Shown one piece after another: positions 37,654 through 46,720 of a stretch of DNA of 64,000 bases; positions within the stretch are counted from its first letter, which is position 1; each line of letters begins with the position of its first letter. Position numbers and translations under genes: made by a program. The notes under the pieces are model-generated. The model searched no databases and was not told the DNA's origin. It worked only from the letters and a program-made list of their open reading frames with translations. The DNA is from Xanthobacteraceae bacterium (lineage in GTDB: Bacteria; Pseudomonadota; Alphaproteobacteria; Rhizobiales; Xanthobacteraceae), in contig JAQSWY010000002.1 in NCBI GenBank assembly GCA_029266425.1, positions 62,001 through 126,000 on the forward strand, given 5' to 3'.

Positions 37654-38550
37654 TCACCAGGCGAGACGGGTGGTGACCGCGACCGGCAGGCCGGGGCCGT
37701 CCTCGAACAGGGCCTTGAGCGCGGCGGGATCGACGTCCTCGCCATGGCCGAGGCCGAGTTCCCCGGCATGGATGCCGGCGGCGACGAACAGGCAGTCGAT
37801 GCCGGCGCCGAGCGCTCCGGCGAGATCGGTGCGCAGCGCATCGCCGATGGCCAGAATGCGCGAGGTGTCGACCGCGCTGCCGCGCAGGCCGCGGGCGACC
37901 TCGAACGCGGTCTCATAGATCGGCGGATGCGGCTTGCCGCAAAAGACCACCTTGCCGCCGTGCTCGACATAGGCTTCGGCAATGGCGCCGGCGCACCAGA
38001 TGAGATCGCCGCCGCGCTCCACCACGATGTCGGGATTGGCGCAGATGAAGGGCAGGTCCCTGGCCTTCGCGGCAGCCAGCGTCGTCTTGTAGCTGTCGGG
38101 CGTCTCGGTGGTGTCGTCGAACAGGCCGGTGCAGACGATGAGCTCGGCCTCCTCGAGCCCGGTCAGCACGACGCCGAGCCCCTGATAGATGCCGAGATCA
38201 CGGTCGGGACCGAGATGAAAGAGCTTCACCCCGCGACGGGCGCGCAACAGGGAGGTGGTGACATCGCCGGAGGTGACGATGTCGTCATAGGCGTTGCGGG
38301 GTATGTCGAAGCCGTCGAGTATCTTCGCCACGCCATCCTTCGGCCGCGGCGCATTGGACACGAGTACGACGGTCGTCCCATTGGCGCGGGCGCGTACCAG
38401 TGCATCGGACGCGGCGGCTGACCCCCTCACCCCATTGTGCAGCACGCCCCAGACATCGCACAGCACCAGATCGTAGTGCGGGGCGAGCGCGGCGAAGGAG
38501 CGCTCGATCGGCGGCAGCGAGGGCTTGGACAAGGCAGGGTTCGCGGACAT
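37654..38550 (-). CDS. HAD-IIA family hydrolase (TIGR01459-like)
   Basis: A 298-residue HAD phosphatase. The first motif is LCDVWGVLHNG with nucleophile Asp32; motif II is VLVSNAPRPK; the lysine motif is CGKPHPPIYE; motif III is ILAIGDALRTDLAGA. The C2-type cap between motifs II and III places it in class IIA, next to NagD- and PNPase-like phosphatases. The alphaproteobacterial group matching DVWGV has unknown substrate. It lies 74 bases upstream of ribF on the same strand, so a flavin nucleotide or phosphorylated intermediate is possible but unproven. Confidence 0.85.
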   Translation of the reverse strand: MSANPALSKPSLPPIERSFAALAPHYDLVLCDVWGVLHNGVRGSAAASDALVRARANGTTVVLVSNAPRPKDGVAKILDGFDIPRNAYDDIVTSGDVTTSLLRARRGVKLFHLGPDRDLGIYQGLGVVLTGLEEAELIVCTGLFDDTTETPDSYKTTLAAAKARDLPFICANPDIVVERGGDLIWCAGAIAEAYVEHGGKVVFCGKPHPPIYETAFEVARGLRGSAVDTSRILAIGDALRTDLAGALGAGIDCLFVAAGIHAGELGLGHGEDVDPAALKALFEDGPGLPVAVTTRLAW

Positions 38551-38642
38551 CGCGCCGAAGTGCCACGGTCCGCTGCGAGGCACAAGGGTCGTAAATGCAT
38601 GAGGGGCATTCGGCCGGGCGCGGCTGCGGCCCCGAACACTCT

Positions 38643-38674
38643 TTGCCAAGATCACATGTTGCCAAGGGCACGTG
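38643..38674 (+). repeat. Tandem 16-bp direct repeat upstream of ohr
   Basis: TTGCCAAGATCACATG followed at once by TTGCCAAGGGCACGTG: 13 of 16 positions agree. It lies in the divergent HAD/ohr spacer, about 85 bases before the ohr start, a reasonable place for a regulator-binding site. Confidence 0.6.
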
Positions 38675-38758
38675 CATTGTCCGACGGCGCCGTCGCACCA
38701 TCTTTAGGCTCGGCAGCCAGAGTAGCGGCGCACCGACGCACATTCACAGGAGAGGTCC

Positions 38759-39175
38759 ATGTCCTTCGAAACGCTTTTCACCGGTACCGCGACCGCGGTC
38801 GGCGGCCGCAATGGTCATTCGCAAACCAGCGACGGCTCGGTCTCGGTCAATCTCGGCTTTCCCAAGAACGGCGTCCTGGAGCCGGGCAAGACCACGCCGG
38901 AGCATCTGTTCGCCACCGGCTATGCGGCCTGCTTCGGTTCGGCGGTAGAACTCGTCGGCAAGCAGAAGGGCTATGACGTCACCGACGCCGCGGTGACGGT
39001 CGCCGCCTCGCTCGGCAAGGTGCCGGACGGCTTCGGCCTTTCGGTGAAGCTCTCGCTCAAGGCGCCGAAGCTCTCCAGGGAGCAGACCCAGGAGCTGCTG
39101 GAAGCCGCCCACCAGGTATGCCCCTATTCCAAGGCGACCCGCGGCAACATCCCGGTGGAATTCGGGGTGGAGTGA
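38759..39175 (+). CDS. ohr: Organic hydroperoxide resistance protein, Ohr/OsmC family
   Basis: A 138-residue thiol peroxidase that reduces organic hydroperoxides with electrons from lipoylated proteins. Catalytic Cys58 is in YAACFGS and the resolving Cys121 in VCPYSKATRGN; the arginine residue expected at the active site is probably Arg17 in GGRNGH. Length fits Ohr rather than the longer OsmC. AGGAGAGG precedes the ATG. The usual MarR-type regulator gene ohrR is not adjacent. Confidence 0.93.
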   Translation: MSFETLFTGTATAVGGRNGHSQTSDGSVSVNLGFPKNGVLEPGKTTPEHLFATGYAACFGSAVELVGKQKGYDVTDAAVTVAASLGKVPDGFGLSVKLSLKAPKLSREQTQELLEAAHQVCPYSKATRGNIPVEFGVE

Positions 39176-39201
39176 GGCTCAGCGCCGCTCAACTCAGGAC
39201 G

Positions 39202-39287
39202 ACGTCATCCTCGGCCTTGTGCCGAGGATTTCGATTCCGGGTAGTGCATCGGGAATCGAGATGGCCGGGACAAGCCCGGCCATGACG
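39202..39287. repeat. F2 palindromic repeat, copy 2
   Basis: CGTCATCCTCGGCCTTGTGC, then GGATTTCGATTCCGG, then GGAATCGAGATGGCCGGG and GCCCGGCCATGACG. It lies between the convergent ohr and polA genes, seven bases from the polA stop. Confidence 0.85.
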
Positions 39288-39294
39288 TGTTCTG

Positions 39295-42252
39295 CTAATG
39301 CGCCTCTTCCCAATTGTCGGCGGCCCGCGCGTCCACCTTCAGGGGCACGCGCAGTGCCACCGCCGGCATCGGCGCCTGCTCCATGGTGGCGGTGATCACC
39401 GGGAGGCTCGCCTCGATCTCGCTTTCCGGCACCTCGAAGATCAGCTCGTCATGCACCTGCAGCAGCATGCGGGCATTGAGCTTCGCCTTCGACAGCGCCG
39501 CATCCATGCGAGCCATGGCGCGGCGGATGATGTCCGCCGCGGTGCCCTGGAGCCGCGCATTGATCGAGGCGCGCTCGTTGAAGGCGCGGATCGAGGGGTT
39601 CTTTGCGTTGATGTCGGGGTAGTGGCAGCGTCGGCCGAACAGCGTCTCGACATAGCCGTGGGCACGGGCGAAGGCGCGGGTCTCGTCCATATAGGCGCGA
39701 ATGCCGGGGAAACGCTCGAAATAGCGCTTGATGTAAGCGCCAGCCTCTTCGCGGGGGATGGAGAGCTGGTTGGCGAGGCCGAAGGCCGAAATGCCGTAGA
39801 TGATGCCGAAATTGATCGCCTTGGCGCGCCGGCGCACCTCGCCGGGCATGCCTTCGATCGGCACCCCGAACATCTCCGACGCCGTCATGGCGTGGATGTC
39901 GAGCCCGTCCTGGAACGCCTGGCGGAGCGAGGGCGTATCGGCGATCTCGGCCAGCAGCCGCAACTCGATCTGCGAATAATCGGCCGAAATCAGCCTGTAG
40001 CCGGGCTGGGCGATGAAGGCGCGGCGGATCTTGCGGCCTTCCTCGGTGCGCACCGGGATGTTCTGCAGGTTCGGCTCGGAGGATGAGAGCCGTCCGGTGG
40101 TGGTCGCCGCCAGCGCGAAGCTGGTATGGACGCGGCCGGTCTCCTTGTTCACGTAAGTCGGCAATGCATCCGTATAGGTCGATTTCAGCTTCTGCAGCTG
40201 GCGCCAGTCGAGGATGCGGCGCGGCAGTTCGTGGCCGGCCTCGGCCAATTCGTCCAGCACGTCGGCGCCGGTCGACCACGCCCCCGTCGGGGTCTTGCGG
40301 CCGCCGGGCAGCTGCATCTTGCCGAACAGGATGTCGCCGAGTTGCTTGGGCGAGCCGGGATTGAAGGTCTCCCCCGCCATCCCCGATATCTCAGCCTCGA
40401 GCCGCGCCATGCCTTGCGCGAACTCGCCGGAGAGCCGCGAGAGCATCTGCCGGTCGATGGAGACGCCGCGCCGCTCCATATTGCCGAGCACGCGGACTAG
40501 CGGGCGCTCCAGCGTCTCATAGACGCTCGCCTTGCCCTCGGCGACGAGACGGGCCTTGAGCACGAACCACAGCCGCAACGTGACGTCGGCATCCTCGGCG
40601 GCGTAGCCGGTCGCCTTGTCGATGGGGGCCTGGTCGAAGCAGATCTGGCCCTTGCCCTTGCCGCACACCTCCTCGAACTTGATCGGGGTGTGCTTCAGCC
40701 AGCGCTCGGAGAGCGGGTCCATGCCGTGCGGCGAGGCGCCGGCATCGAGCACGTAAGAGAGCAGCATCGTGTCGTCATAGGGTCCGACATCGATGCCGTG
40801 GCGCGCCAATACCAGCCAGTCATATTTGAGGTTCTGGCCGATCTTCAGCACTGACGGGTCTTCCAGCAGCGGCTTCAGGGTGGCGAGTGCATCGCGGATC
40901 GGGATCTGGTCCGGCAGCAGGCCCTCGGCGAACAGCCCATCGCCGCCGCCCCTGTGGGCGAGCGGAATGTAGCAGGCCTCGTTGGGCGCGGTGGCGAGCG
41001 AGACGCCGACGAGGTCGGCCGCCATCGCGTCGAGGCCGGTGGTCTCGGTGTCGAGCGCGACATGGCCGATGTCGAAGGCGCGGGCGATCCATTCGTTCAG
41101 CCGCGCGAGCGTGGTGACGGTCTCGTATTTCGAGCGGTCGACCGGGGTTTTGGCGGCCTCCGTGGCGCGGGCGGTGGCGAGCGCCTGCGGGGTCAGCCCG
41201 GGTTCGCCCAGCGCGAAGCCGTCCACGACCATGGCCACGCCAGTGACTTCGGCGCCCGGTACCAGCGCGGCACTGACCTCGGCGGCGAGGCTGGGCTCCG
41301 CCCCTGCCTTCAGCCGCGCATCCGGCTCGATTTCGCCGATCTCGATGCCATAGGCCTCGCCGACGCGGCGGGTCAAAGTGGTGAACTCCATCGCCTTCAG
41401 GAAGGCGACGAGGCGCTTGGCTTCCGGGTCCACCACCGCGATGTCGGCGAGCGGCACCTCCAGCGCGACGTCGCGCTTCAGCGTCACCAGCTCGCGCGAA
41501 AGCCGCGCCTGGTCGGCAAAATTGACGAGGCTTTCACGGCGCTTGGGCTGCTTGATCTCCTCGGCGCGGGCGAGCAGCGAATCGAGGTCGCCATACTCGG
41601 TGAGCAACTGCGCCGCGGTCTTGACGCCGATGCCCGGCACGCCCGGCACGTTGTCCACCGAATCGCCGGCGAGCGACTGCACGTCGATCACCTTGTCCGG
41701 GGCGACGCCGAACTTCTCGAACACTTCCGCCGCGCCGATCGGCTTATCCTTCATCGGGTCGTACATGCGCACGCGCTCGTCGACGAGCTGCATCAGGTCC
41801 TTGTCGGAGGAGATGATGGTGACGAGGGCGCCCTTGGCCTTGGCCTCCTCGGCATAGGTCGCCATCAGGTCGTCGGCTTCAAAACCGTCCTGCTCGACGC
41901 AGGCAAGGTCGAACGCCCGCGTCGCCTCGCGGATCAGCGGGAATTGCGGGATCAGGTCTTCCGGCAGGTCCGGGCGCTGCGCCTTGTAGAGCGGGTATAT
42001 GTCCTTGCGGAAGGTGTGCTCGGACTTGTCGAACACCACGGCGAGATGGGTCGGCGCCGGTGTGAACCCCTGCGCCCGCACCAGCTTCCACAGCATGTTG
42101 CAGAAGCCGGCGACCGCACCGATCGGCAGCTTGTCCGAGGTGCGGGTCAGCGGCGGCAGCGCGTGATAGGCGCGGAAGATGTAGGCGGAGCCGTCGATCA
42201 GGACGACATGATCGCCGGCTTCGAGAGGGTCGTGCTCGGGCATTGCGGGCAT
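39295..42252 (-). CDS. polA: DNA polymerase I
   Basis: About 985 residues with all three activities. N-terminal 5'-3' exonuclease/flap domain (about 1-300; VDNVPGVPGIGVKTAAQLL), 3'-5' proofreading domain with intact motifs (ALDTETTGLDAM; KIGQNLKYDWLVLARHG; YAAEDADVTLRL), and family A polymerase domain (SADYSQIELRLLAEIADTP, RRAKAINFGIIYGISAFGLA, LLQVHDELIFEVPESE). It fills gaps in Okazaki-fragment and excision repair. The start is uncertain between ATGs at 42252 and 42243; neither has a clear ribosome site. Confidence 0.97.
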   Translation of the reverse strand: MPAMPEHDPLEAGDHVVLIDGSAYIFRAYHALPPLTRTSDKLPIGAVAGFCNMLWKLVRAQGFTPAPTHLAVVFDKSEHTFRKDIYPLYKAQRPDLPEDLIPQFPLIREATRAFDLACVEQDGFEADDLMATYAEEAKAKGALVTIISSDKDLMQLVDERVRMYDPMKDKPIGAAEVFEKFGVAPDKVIDVQSLAGDSVDNVPGVPGIGVKTAAQLLTEYGDLDSLLARAEEIKQPKRRESLVNFADQARLSRELVTLKRDVALEVPLADIAVVDPEAKRLVAFLKAMEFTTLTRRVGEAYGIEIGEIEPDARLKAGAEPSLAAEVSAALVPGAEVTGVAMVVDGFALGEPGLTPQALATARATEAAKTPVDRSKYETVTTLARLNEWIARAFDIGHVALDTETTGLDAMAADLVGVSLATAPNEACYIPLAHRGGGDGLFAEGLLPDQIPIRDALATLKPLLEDPSVLKIGQNLKYDWLVLARHGIDVGPYDDTMLLSYVLDAGASPHGMDPLSERWLKHTPIKFEEVCGKGKGQICFDQAPIDKATGYAAEDADVTLRLWFVLKARLVAEGKASVYETLERPLVRVLGNMERRGVSIDRQMLSRLSGEFAQGMARLEAEISGMAGETFNPGSPKQLGDILFGKMQLPGGRKTPTGAWSTGADVLDELAEAGHELPRRILDWRQLQKLKSTYTDALPTYVNKETGRVHTSFALAATTTGRLSSSEPNLQNIPVRTEEGRKIRRAFIAQPGYRLISADYSQIELRLLAEIADTPSLRQAFQDGLDIHAMTASEMFGVPIEGMPGEVRRRAKAINFGIIYGISAFGLANQLSIPREEAGAYIKRYFERFPGIRAYMDETRAFARAHGYVETLFGRRCHYPDINAKNPSIRAFNERASINARLQGTAADIIRRAMARMDAALSKAKLNARMLLQVHDELIFEVPESEIEASLPVITATMEQAPMPAVALRVPLKVDARAADNWEEAH

Positions 42253-42304
42253 CCGGTTCGGGCGCGCACGATGCCCGAAGCCGGTAGCCGGGGGCAAGCT
42301 CTCT

Positions 42305-42332
42305 TCCCCTCTCCCGCTTGCGTGGGAGGGGA
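42305..42332. repeat. F5-type short palindrome
   Basis: CCCCTCTCCCGC and GTGGGAGGGG around a short loop, between the polA start and the acyltransferase stop. It resembles the first hairpin of the F5 element inside glcE and the one at 49274. Confidence 0.6.
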
Positions 42333-42343
42333 CAAAGGAATGC

Positions 42344-43390
42344 TCATTCGGCCGGGGCGAGCCCGGCGTCCGCCCGGCGCTCGATGCGGAGGCGCTCGGG
42401 GCGCACGAACAGGAAGCGCAGCACTGTGCCCTTCACCAGTGCGTGGACGATGAGCGGCGTCACCACCGCCACCATGGTGACGATGAGCGAGATGAGGCCG
42501 ATATCCGCGATGAAGCCCGTCTTCAGCAGCACGGTCCGGGTGATCGCCATCGGCAGGAAGAAGGCGAGATAGATCACGATGGAATTGCGCCCGGCATATT
42601 CCAGCCAGCCGAACGCACCGCGATTGGCGCCGATCTTGGCCATCAACGCACTAACGGTGACGACTGCGCCGGCGCCGAGGAGACCGAGCAGCAGCGAGAC
42701 GACGGGAAGCTGCGCATAGCCGGAGAAGACCAGCACGCCGTTCAGCACGCCCCATGCCAGCAGCCCGACAAGGCCGAGCGCGGGCATCGCCTGCGCCCAC
42801 TTCGCCAGCGCGAAGGCGTAAGAGGCAAAGAGATAGCCGGTGTAGAAGAAGACGAAGCGCTCGCAGAATTCGTCGATCACGGTCCAGCCGGTCTCGACGG
42901 TGGCGATCTCCAGCGCGCTAGCGACGAGCCAGATCAGCGCCGGGGGCAGCCGCCGCGTCGCCTTGGTGACGACGAAGAAGATCGGCAGCAGATAGATGAA
43001 CCACAGCGTGCCGAACGGCTCGATGAAGCCCAAGAAATAGAGTCCGGGCAGTGCGCTCGCGCCGTGCTCGCCGGCCATGCCGGGCGCCTTGAAGGCGAAC
43101 TGGATGGTGAACCAGATCACGTAGAAATAGGCGAAGTGCACCACCTTGCGGTCGAGATAGGTGCGCCAGTCGCGATCGATGACGCGGGCGAGGAACAGGC
43201 CCGAGATCAGGAAGAAGTCCGGCATGCGGAACGGCCGCGCAAAGGCCACCACATAGTCCATGAAGCCGGTCTCGCCGGCTGCCTCCTGCACGCCGAGCGT
43301 GGAGTGCATCATCACGACGAAGACGATGCAGAAGCCCTTGGCCATGTCGACCCAGTCGACGCGCGAAGCCTGATGCTGGGTCTGCGGCAT
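42344..43390 (-). CDS. Acyltransferase-3 family membrane protein (YcfT-like)
   Basis: A 348-residue multi-pass membrane protein with about ten helices. The N-terminus VDWVDMAKGFCIVFVVMMHS is the first helix of the acyltransferase-3 family, with the catalytic-type His in MMHS; MPDFFLISGLFLAR (about 55-68) and WFTIQFAFKAPG follow. It most resembles E. coli YcfT (COG4763). Related proteins acetylate or succinylate surface polysaccharides; its substrate is unknown. The ATG at 43390 begins MPQTQHQASRVDWVDMAKG. It stands alone, head-to-head with truA over 280 bases. Confidence 0.85.
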   Translation of the reverse strand: MPQTQHQASRVDWVDMAKGFCIVFVVMMHSTLGVQEAAGETGFMDYVVAFARPFRMPDFFLISGLFLARVIDRDWRTYLDRKVVHFAYFYVIWFTIQFAFKAPGMAGEHGASALPGLYFLGFIEPFGTLWFIYLLPIFFVVTKATRRLPPALIWLVASALEIATVETGWTVIDEFCERFVFFYTGYLFASYAFALAKWAQAMPALGLVGLLAWGVLNGVLVFSGYAQLPVVSLLLGLLGAGAVVTVSALMAKIGANRGAFGWLEYAGRNSIVIYLAFFLPMAITRTVLLKTGFIADIGLISLIVTMVAVVTPLIVHALVKGTVLRFLFVRPERLRIERRADAGLAPAE

Positions 43391-43526
43391 GGGACCGATC
43401 CGCTGATAGTTCGAATTTTCAACTAATCTCGCTCTTTCTGGCGTGGAATGGGGAACGGCGCAAGCCTGCCGGGCGGACAAGGTTAAGGAATGTTGGGCGG
43501 CCTCGGCGAAGGACGCTCTGCTTCAG

Positions 43527-43624
43527 CATCCTTCGAGGCTCGCTAGCGCTCGCACCTCAGGATGAGGTTCCAAAAAATGCGACCTCATCCTGAGGTGCCG
43601 GCCAACGGCCGGCCTCGAAGGATG
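43527..43624. repeat. F1 palindromic repeat, copy 4
   Basis: Full copy in the divergent spacer between the acyltransferase and truA, only 47 bases before the truA ATG, so it must lie in or near the truA promoter or leader. Tips: GCTCGCTAGCGCTCGC in the left arm and CCGGCCAACGGCCGG in the right. Confidence 0.92.
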
Positions 43625-43670
43625 TTCAAGCAGAGTGACGCCCGCCCGCGAGACCGCTACAGAGCCCCAC

Positions 43671-44426
43671 ATGCCCCGCTATAAGCTCATCATCGAATAT
43701 GACGGCACCCCTTTCGTCGGCTGGCAGTTCCAGGCGGCGGGGCTGTCCGTGCAGGGGCTGCTTGCGGATGCGATCGAGCGCTTCTCAGGTGAGCGCGTGC
43801 ATGTGCAGGGCGCCGGGCGGACGGACGCCGGGGTGCATGCCACCGGGCAGGTCGCTCATATCGATCTCACGAAAGACTGGCGGCCCGACACGGTGCGCGA
43901 CGCGCTGAACGCGCATTTGCGCCCGCACCCCGTCGCGGTGCTGGCGGCCTCCATCGCGGCGGAGGACTTCCATGCCCGCTTTTCCGCGATCGGGCGACGC
44001 TATGTCTATCGGGTGATCGGAAGGCGCGCCGACCTTGCGCTGGAGCGCGACCGCGCCTGGAAGGTGCCGCGCCCGCTCGATGCTGAGTCCATGCACGAGG
44101 CCGCCCAGCGCCTTGTCGGCCGGCACGATTTCACCACGTTCCGCGCCGCCGAATGCCAGGCCGCCTCGCCGGTGAAGACGCTGGACCGGCTCGCTGTCGA
44201 ACGGCTGGGAGAAGAGGTGCGCCTCCATGCCGAGGCGCGCTCCTTCCTGCACCACCAGGTGCGCTCCATGGTCGGCACGCTGGTCAAGGTCGGCGAAGGC
44301 GGCTGGACGCCGGACGACGTGACAGCCGCGCTGGAAGCGAAGGACCGCACCCGCTGCGGCCCGATGGCTCCGGCGATGGGGCTGTATCTGGCGGAGGTCA
44401 CGTATCCCGATACGACCTCATCCTGA
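43671..44426 (+). CDS. truA: tRNA pseudouridine-38/39/40 synthase
   Basis: A 251-residue enzyme modifying the anticodon stem. The catalytic Asp52 lies in [14 protein letters not shown] (47-60); [12 protein letters not shown] (10-21) and [20 protein letters not shown] are further family signatures. The ATG at 43671 fits the usual N-terminus. The C-terminus ends AEVTYPD as in the family and then TTSS followed by TGA: those last codons and the stop come from an F1 half-repeat (44415-44450), so the normal stop has been replaced. Confidence 0.95.
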   Translation: MPRYKLIIEYDGTPFVGWQFQAAGLSVQGLLADAIERFSGERVHVQGAGRTDAGVHATGQVAHIDLTKDWRPDTVRDALNAHLRPHPVAVLAASIAAEDFHARFSAIGRRYVYRVIGRRADLALERDRAWKVPRPLDAESMHEAAQRLVGRHDFTTFRAAECQAASPVKTLDRLAVERLGEEVRLHAEARSFLHHQVRSMVGTLVKVGEGGWTPDDVTAALEAKDRTRCGPMAPAMGLYLAEVTYPDTTSS

Positions 44427-44450
44427 GGTGCGAGCGTAGCGAGCCTCGAA
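44415..44450. repeat. F1 right-arm half copy overlapping the truA stop
   Basis: ACCTCATCCTGAGGTGCG followed by AGCGTAGCGAGCCTCGAA: the right arm only, with the GCGAGCGTAGCGAGC tip. Its TCATCCTGA holds the TGA of truA, and the pyrC-like gene ends three bases after it. The left arm is absent. Confidence 0.88.
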
Positions 44451-44452
44451 AT

Positions 44453-45790
44453 TCACGGGGTCGACTGCAACGCCTCCACAAACCTCACCGCCTGGCCCTG
44501 CGACGGCGCCGTCAGCTCGCCTTCCCACATGACCTTCCGCCCGCGCACGAAGGTGCCGACCGGCCAACCGGTGACCTCCATGCCGTCATAGGGCGTCCAG
44601 CCGGCCTTGGAGGCGATCCATTCGTTGCGGATGGTCTCGCGGCGTTTGAGGTCGACCACCGTGAAGTCCGCGTCGTAGCCGACCGCGATGCGCCCCTTGG
44701 TGGCGATGTTGAAGATCCGTGCCGGACCCGCGCTCGACAGGTCGACGAAGCGCGCCAGCGAAAGCCGGCCCGCCGCTACATGATCGAGCATGATCGGCAC
44801 CAAAGTCTGCACCCCGGTCATGCCCGAGGGGCTGTCGGGATAGGGCTTCTGCTTCTCTTCCAACGTGTGCGGCGCATGGTCGGAGCCGAGCACGTCGACC
44901 ACGCCCTCAAAGATTCCGCGCCAGATGGCGTCGCGATGGCGGGCCTCGCGCACCGGCGGGTTCATCTGCACCAGCGAGCCGAGCCGCTGGTACCAGCTCG
45001 CATCCATGGTGAGATGGTGCGGGGTGACTTCCACCGTCGCCACGTCCTTGACGCTGCGGAGATATTCCATCTCCTCCGCCGAGGTCACGTGCAGCACATG
45101 GACCCGCTTGCCCACCTCTTTCGCCAGGGTCACCAGGCGGTGCGTGGCAGTGAGCGCGGCGATTTCGTCGCGCCAGACCGGATGCGAGGAGGCGTCCCCG
45201 GGCACCCGCAATTCGCGGCGCTCGTTGAGCCGCGGCTCGTGCTCGCAATGGAAGGAGGCGCGGCGGCGAATCACCTGCAGGATCGCCCGCACCCCAGGAT
45301 CGTCGGCCACCAGCAGCGAGCCGGTCGAGGAGCCGATGAACACCTTGATGCCGGCGGCGCCGGGCAGCATCTCCAGCTCGGGAAGATCCTTCACATTGTC
45401 ATGGGTGCCGCCGACGAAGAAGGCGAAGTCGCAATGCATGCGGTTCGTCGCCCGCTTCACCTTGTCGGCGAGCGCGTCGCCCGAGGTGGTGAGCGGATTG
45501 GTGTTCGGCATCTCGAACACCGCGGTCACTCCGCCCATTACCGCGGCGCGTGAACCGGATTCGAGGTCTTCCTTGTGCTCCAGCCCCGGCTCGCGGAAAT
45601 GCACCTGGGTGTCGATGACGCCGGGCAGGATGTGCAGGCCGGTGCAGTCGATCAGCTCGCCCGCCTGCTCGCGACTGAACGAGCCGATGCCGGCGATGCG
45701 CCCGTCGGTCACGCCGACGTCGCGCGGCCCCTCGCCGTCCTGGTTCACCACGATGCCGCCCTTGAGGACGAGGTCGAACGTATCGGACAT
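44453..45790 (-). CDS. Dihydroorotase-like amidohydrolase
   Basis: A 445-residue cyclic amidohydrolase of the dihydroorotase/allantoinase family. The first metal motif reads GVIDTQVHFREPG (57-69): His64 is kept, but the preceding His of the usual HxH is Gln62. Other ligands are present: the carboxylated lysine in GIKVFIGSSTG, His in FHCEHEP and VHVLHVTS, and Asp in LGSDHAPHT. It may carry one metal, act on another cyclic amide or be a partner of aspartate carbamoyltransferase. Because pyrimidine genes are not adjacent, I leave the symbol open. Starts at ATG 45790. Confidence 0.82.
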   Translation of the reverse strand: MSDTFDLVLKGGIVVNQDGEGPRDVGVTDGRIAGIGSFSREQAGELIDCTGLHILPGVIDTQVHFREPGLEHKEDLESGSRAAVMGGVTAVFEMPNTNPLTTSGDALADKVKRATNRMHCDFAFFVGGTHDNVKDLPELEMLPGAAGIKVFIGSSTGSLLVADDPGVRAILQVIRRRASFHCEHEPRLNERRELRVPGDASSHPVWRDEIAALTATHRLVTLAKEVGKRVHVLHVTSAEEMEYLRSVKDVATVEVTPHHLTMDASWYQRLGSLVQMNPPVREARHRDAIWRGIFEGVVDVLGSDHAPHTLEEKQKPYPDSPSGMTGVQTLVPIMLDHVAAGRLSLARFVDLSSAGPARIFNIATKGRIAVGYDADFTVVDLKRRETIRNEWIASKAGWTPYDGMEVTGWPVGTFVRGRKVMWEGELTAPSQGQAVRFVEALQSTP

Positions 45791-45871
45791 GGCTCCCCCA
45801 CGCGCTTGATGTCTTGCGGCCAAGGCAACTGGGCTTTACGTCTCGCCAGACGGGCTGGCAAGGATGAGCTT

Positions 45872-46720
45872 ATGCCGATCGCGATTCTCGAAGCGCGGGT
45901 GGTGGCCCGGGTCGCCGGGCCGGACGCCACGCACTTCCTCGACAACCTCCTCACGTCGAACGTGCCCGCTCCCGGCGGCGCGCGCTATTCAGCGCTGCTG
46001 ACGCCGCAGGGCAAGATCGTCGCCGACATGATCGTGGTCGGAACCGAGGGCGGCTTCCGCCTCGACGTGCCGCGCACGACGCTCGACGAGCTGATGAAGC
46101 GGCTGCGGCTCTACAGGTTGCGCGCCAAGATCGAGCTCGGAGTGCTGGAGGATCTCGCGATCGCGGTCGCCTGGGACGGGGCGGAGCCGCTGGTCGATAC
46201 CTTCGCCTATGACGATCCACGGCTGCCGGAGCTCGGGCGCCGCTTCATCCTGCCGGCCGCCGAGGCCGCGCAGATCGTGATGGTACCGGAGGCCGAGTGG
46301 CACGCCCACCGGACGAGGCTCGGGGTGCCGGAGGGCGGGCTCGATTTCCTCTATGGCGACGCCTTCCCCCACGAAGCGGATATGGACCAGCTCCACGGCA
46401 TCGATTTCGGCAAGGGCTGCTATGTCGGCCAGGAGATCGTCAGCCGGATGCAGCATCGCGGCACGGCGCGCACCCGCATCATCCCCTTTGCGGTCTGCGG
46501 TCCGCCGCCGAGCCCGGGAACCGAGATCACCTCCGGTGGCAAGACCATGGGGCGCGTGGGATCCGGCATCAATGGCCGCCTGCTGGGGCTGGTGCGGCTC
46601 GACCGCATCGCGGACGCCCGGACAGGCGGCCACGCCATCGAGGCGGATGGCGCCACTCTGGTGCCGGAGAAGCTCAACTGGGCGGATTTCGCCATTCCCG
46701 GCACGGAGAGCGTGGCGTGA
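45872..46720 (+). CDS. ygfZ: Folate-binding YgfZ/GcvT-like protein
   Basis: A 282-residue tetrahydrofolate-binding protein involved in repair and assembly of certain iron-sulfur enzymes. The YgfZ signature KGCYVGQE (181-188) with its redox Cys183 is present, followed by IVSRMQHRG. The N-terminal GcvT-like domain includes FLDNLLTSNV and YSALLTPQGKIVADM. The stop overlaps the GTG of tag (GTGA). It is the first gene of the plus-strand operon ygfZ-tag-HD hydrolase and is divergent from the dihydroorotase-like gene. Confidence 0.93.
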   Translation: MPIAILEARVVARVAGPDATHFLDNLLTSNVPAPGGARYSALLTPQGKIVADMIVVGTEGGFRLDVPRTTLDELMKRLRLYRLRAKIELGVLEDLAIAVAWDGAEPLVDTFAYDDPRLPELGRRFILPAAEAAQIVMVPEAEWHAHRTRLGVPEGGLDFLYGDAFPHEADMDQLHGIDFGKGCYVGQEIVSRMQHRGTARTRIIPFAVCGPPPSPGTEITSGGKTMGRVGSGINGRLLGLVRLDRIADARTGGHAIEADGATLVPEKLNWADFAIPGTESVA

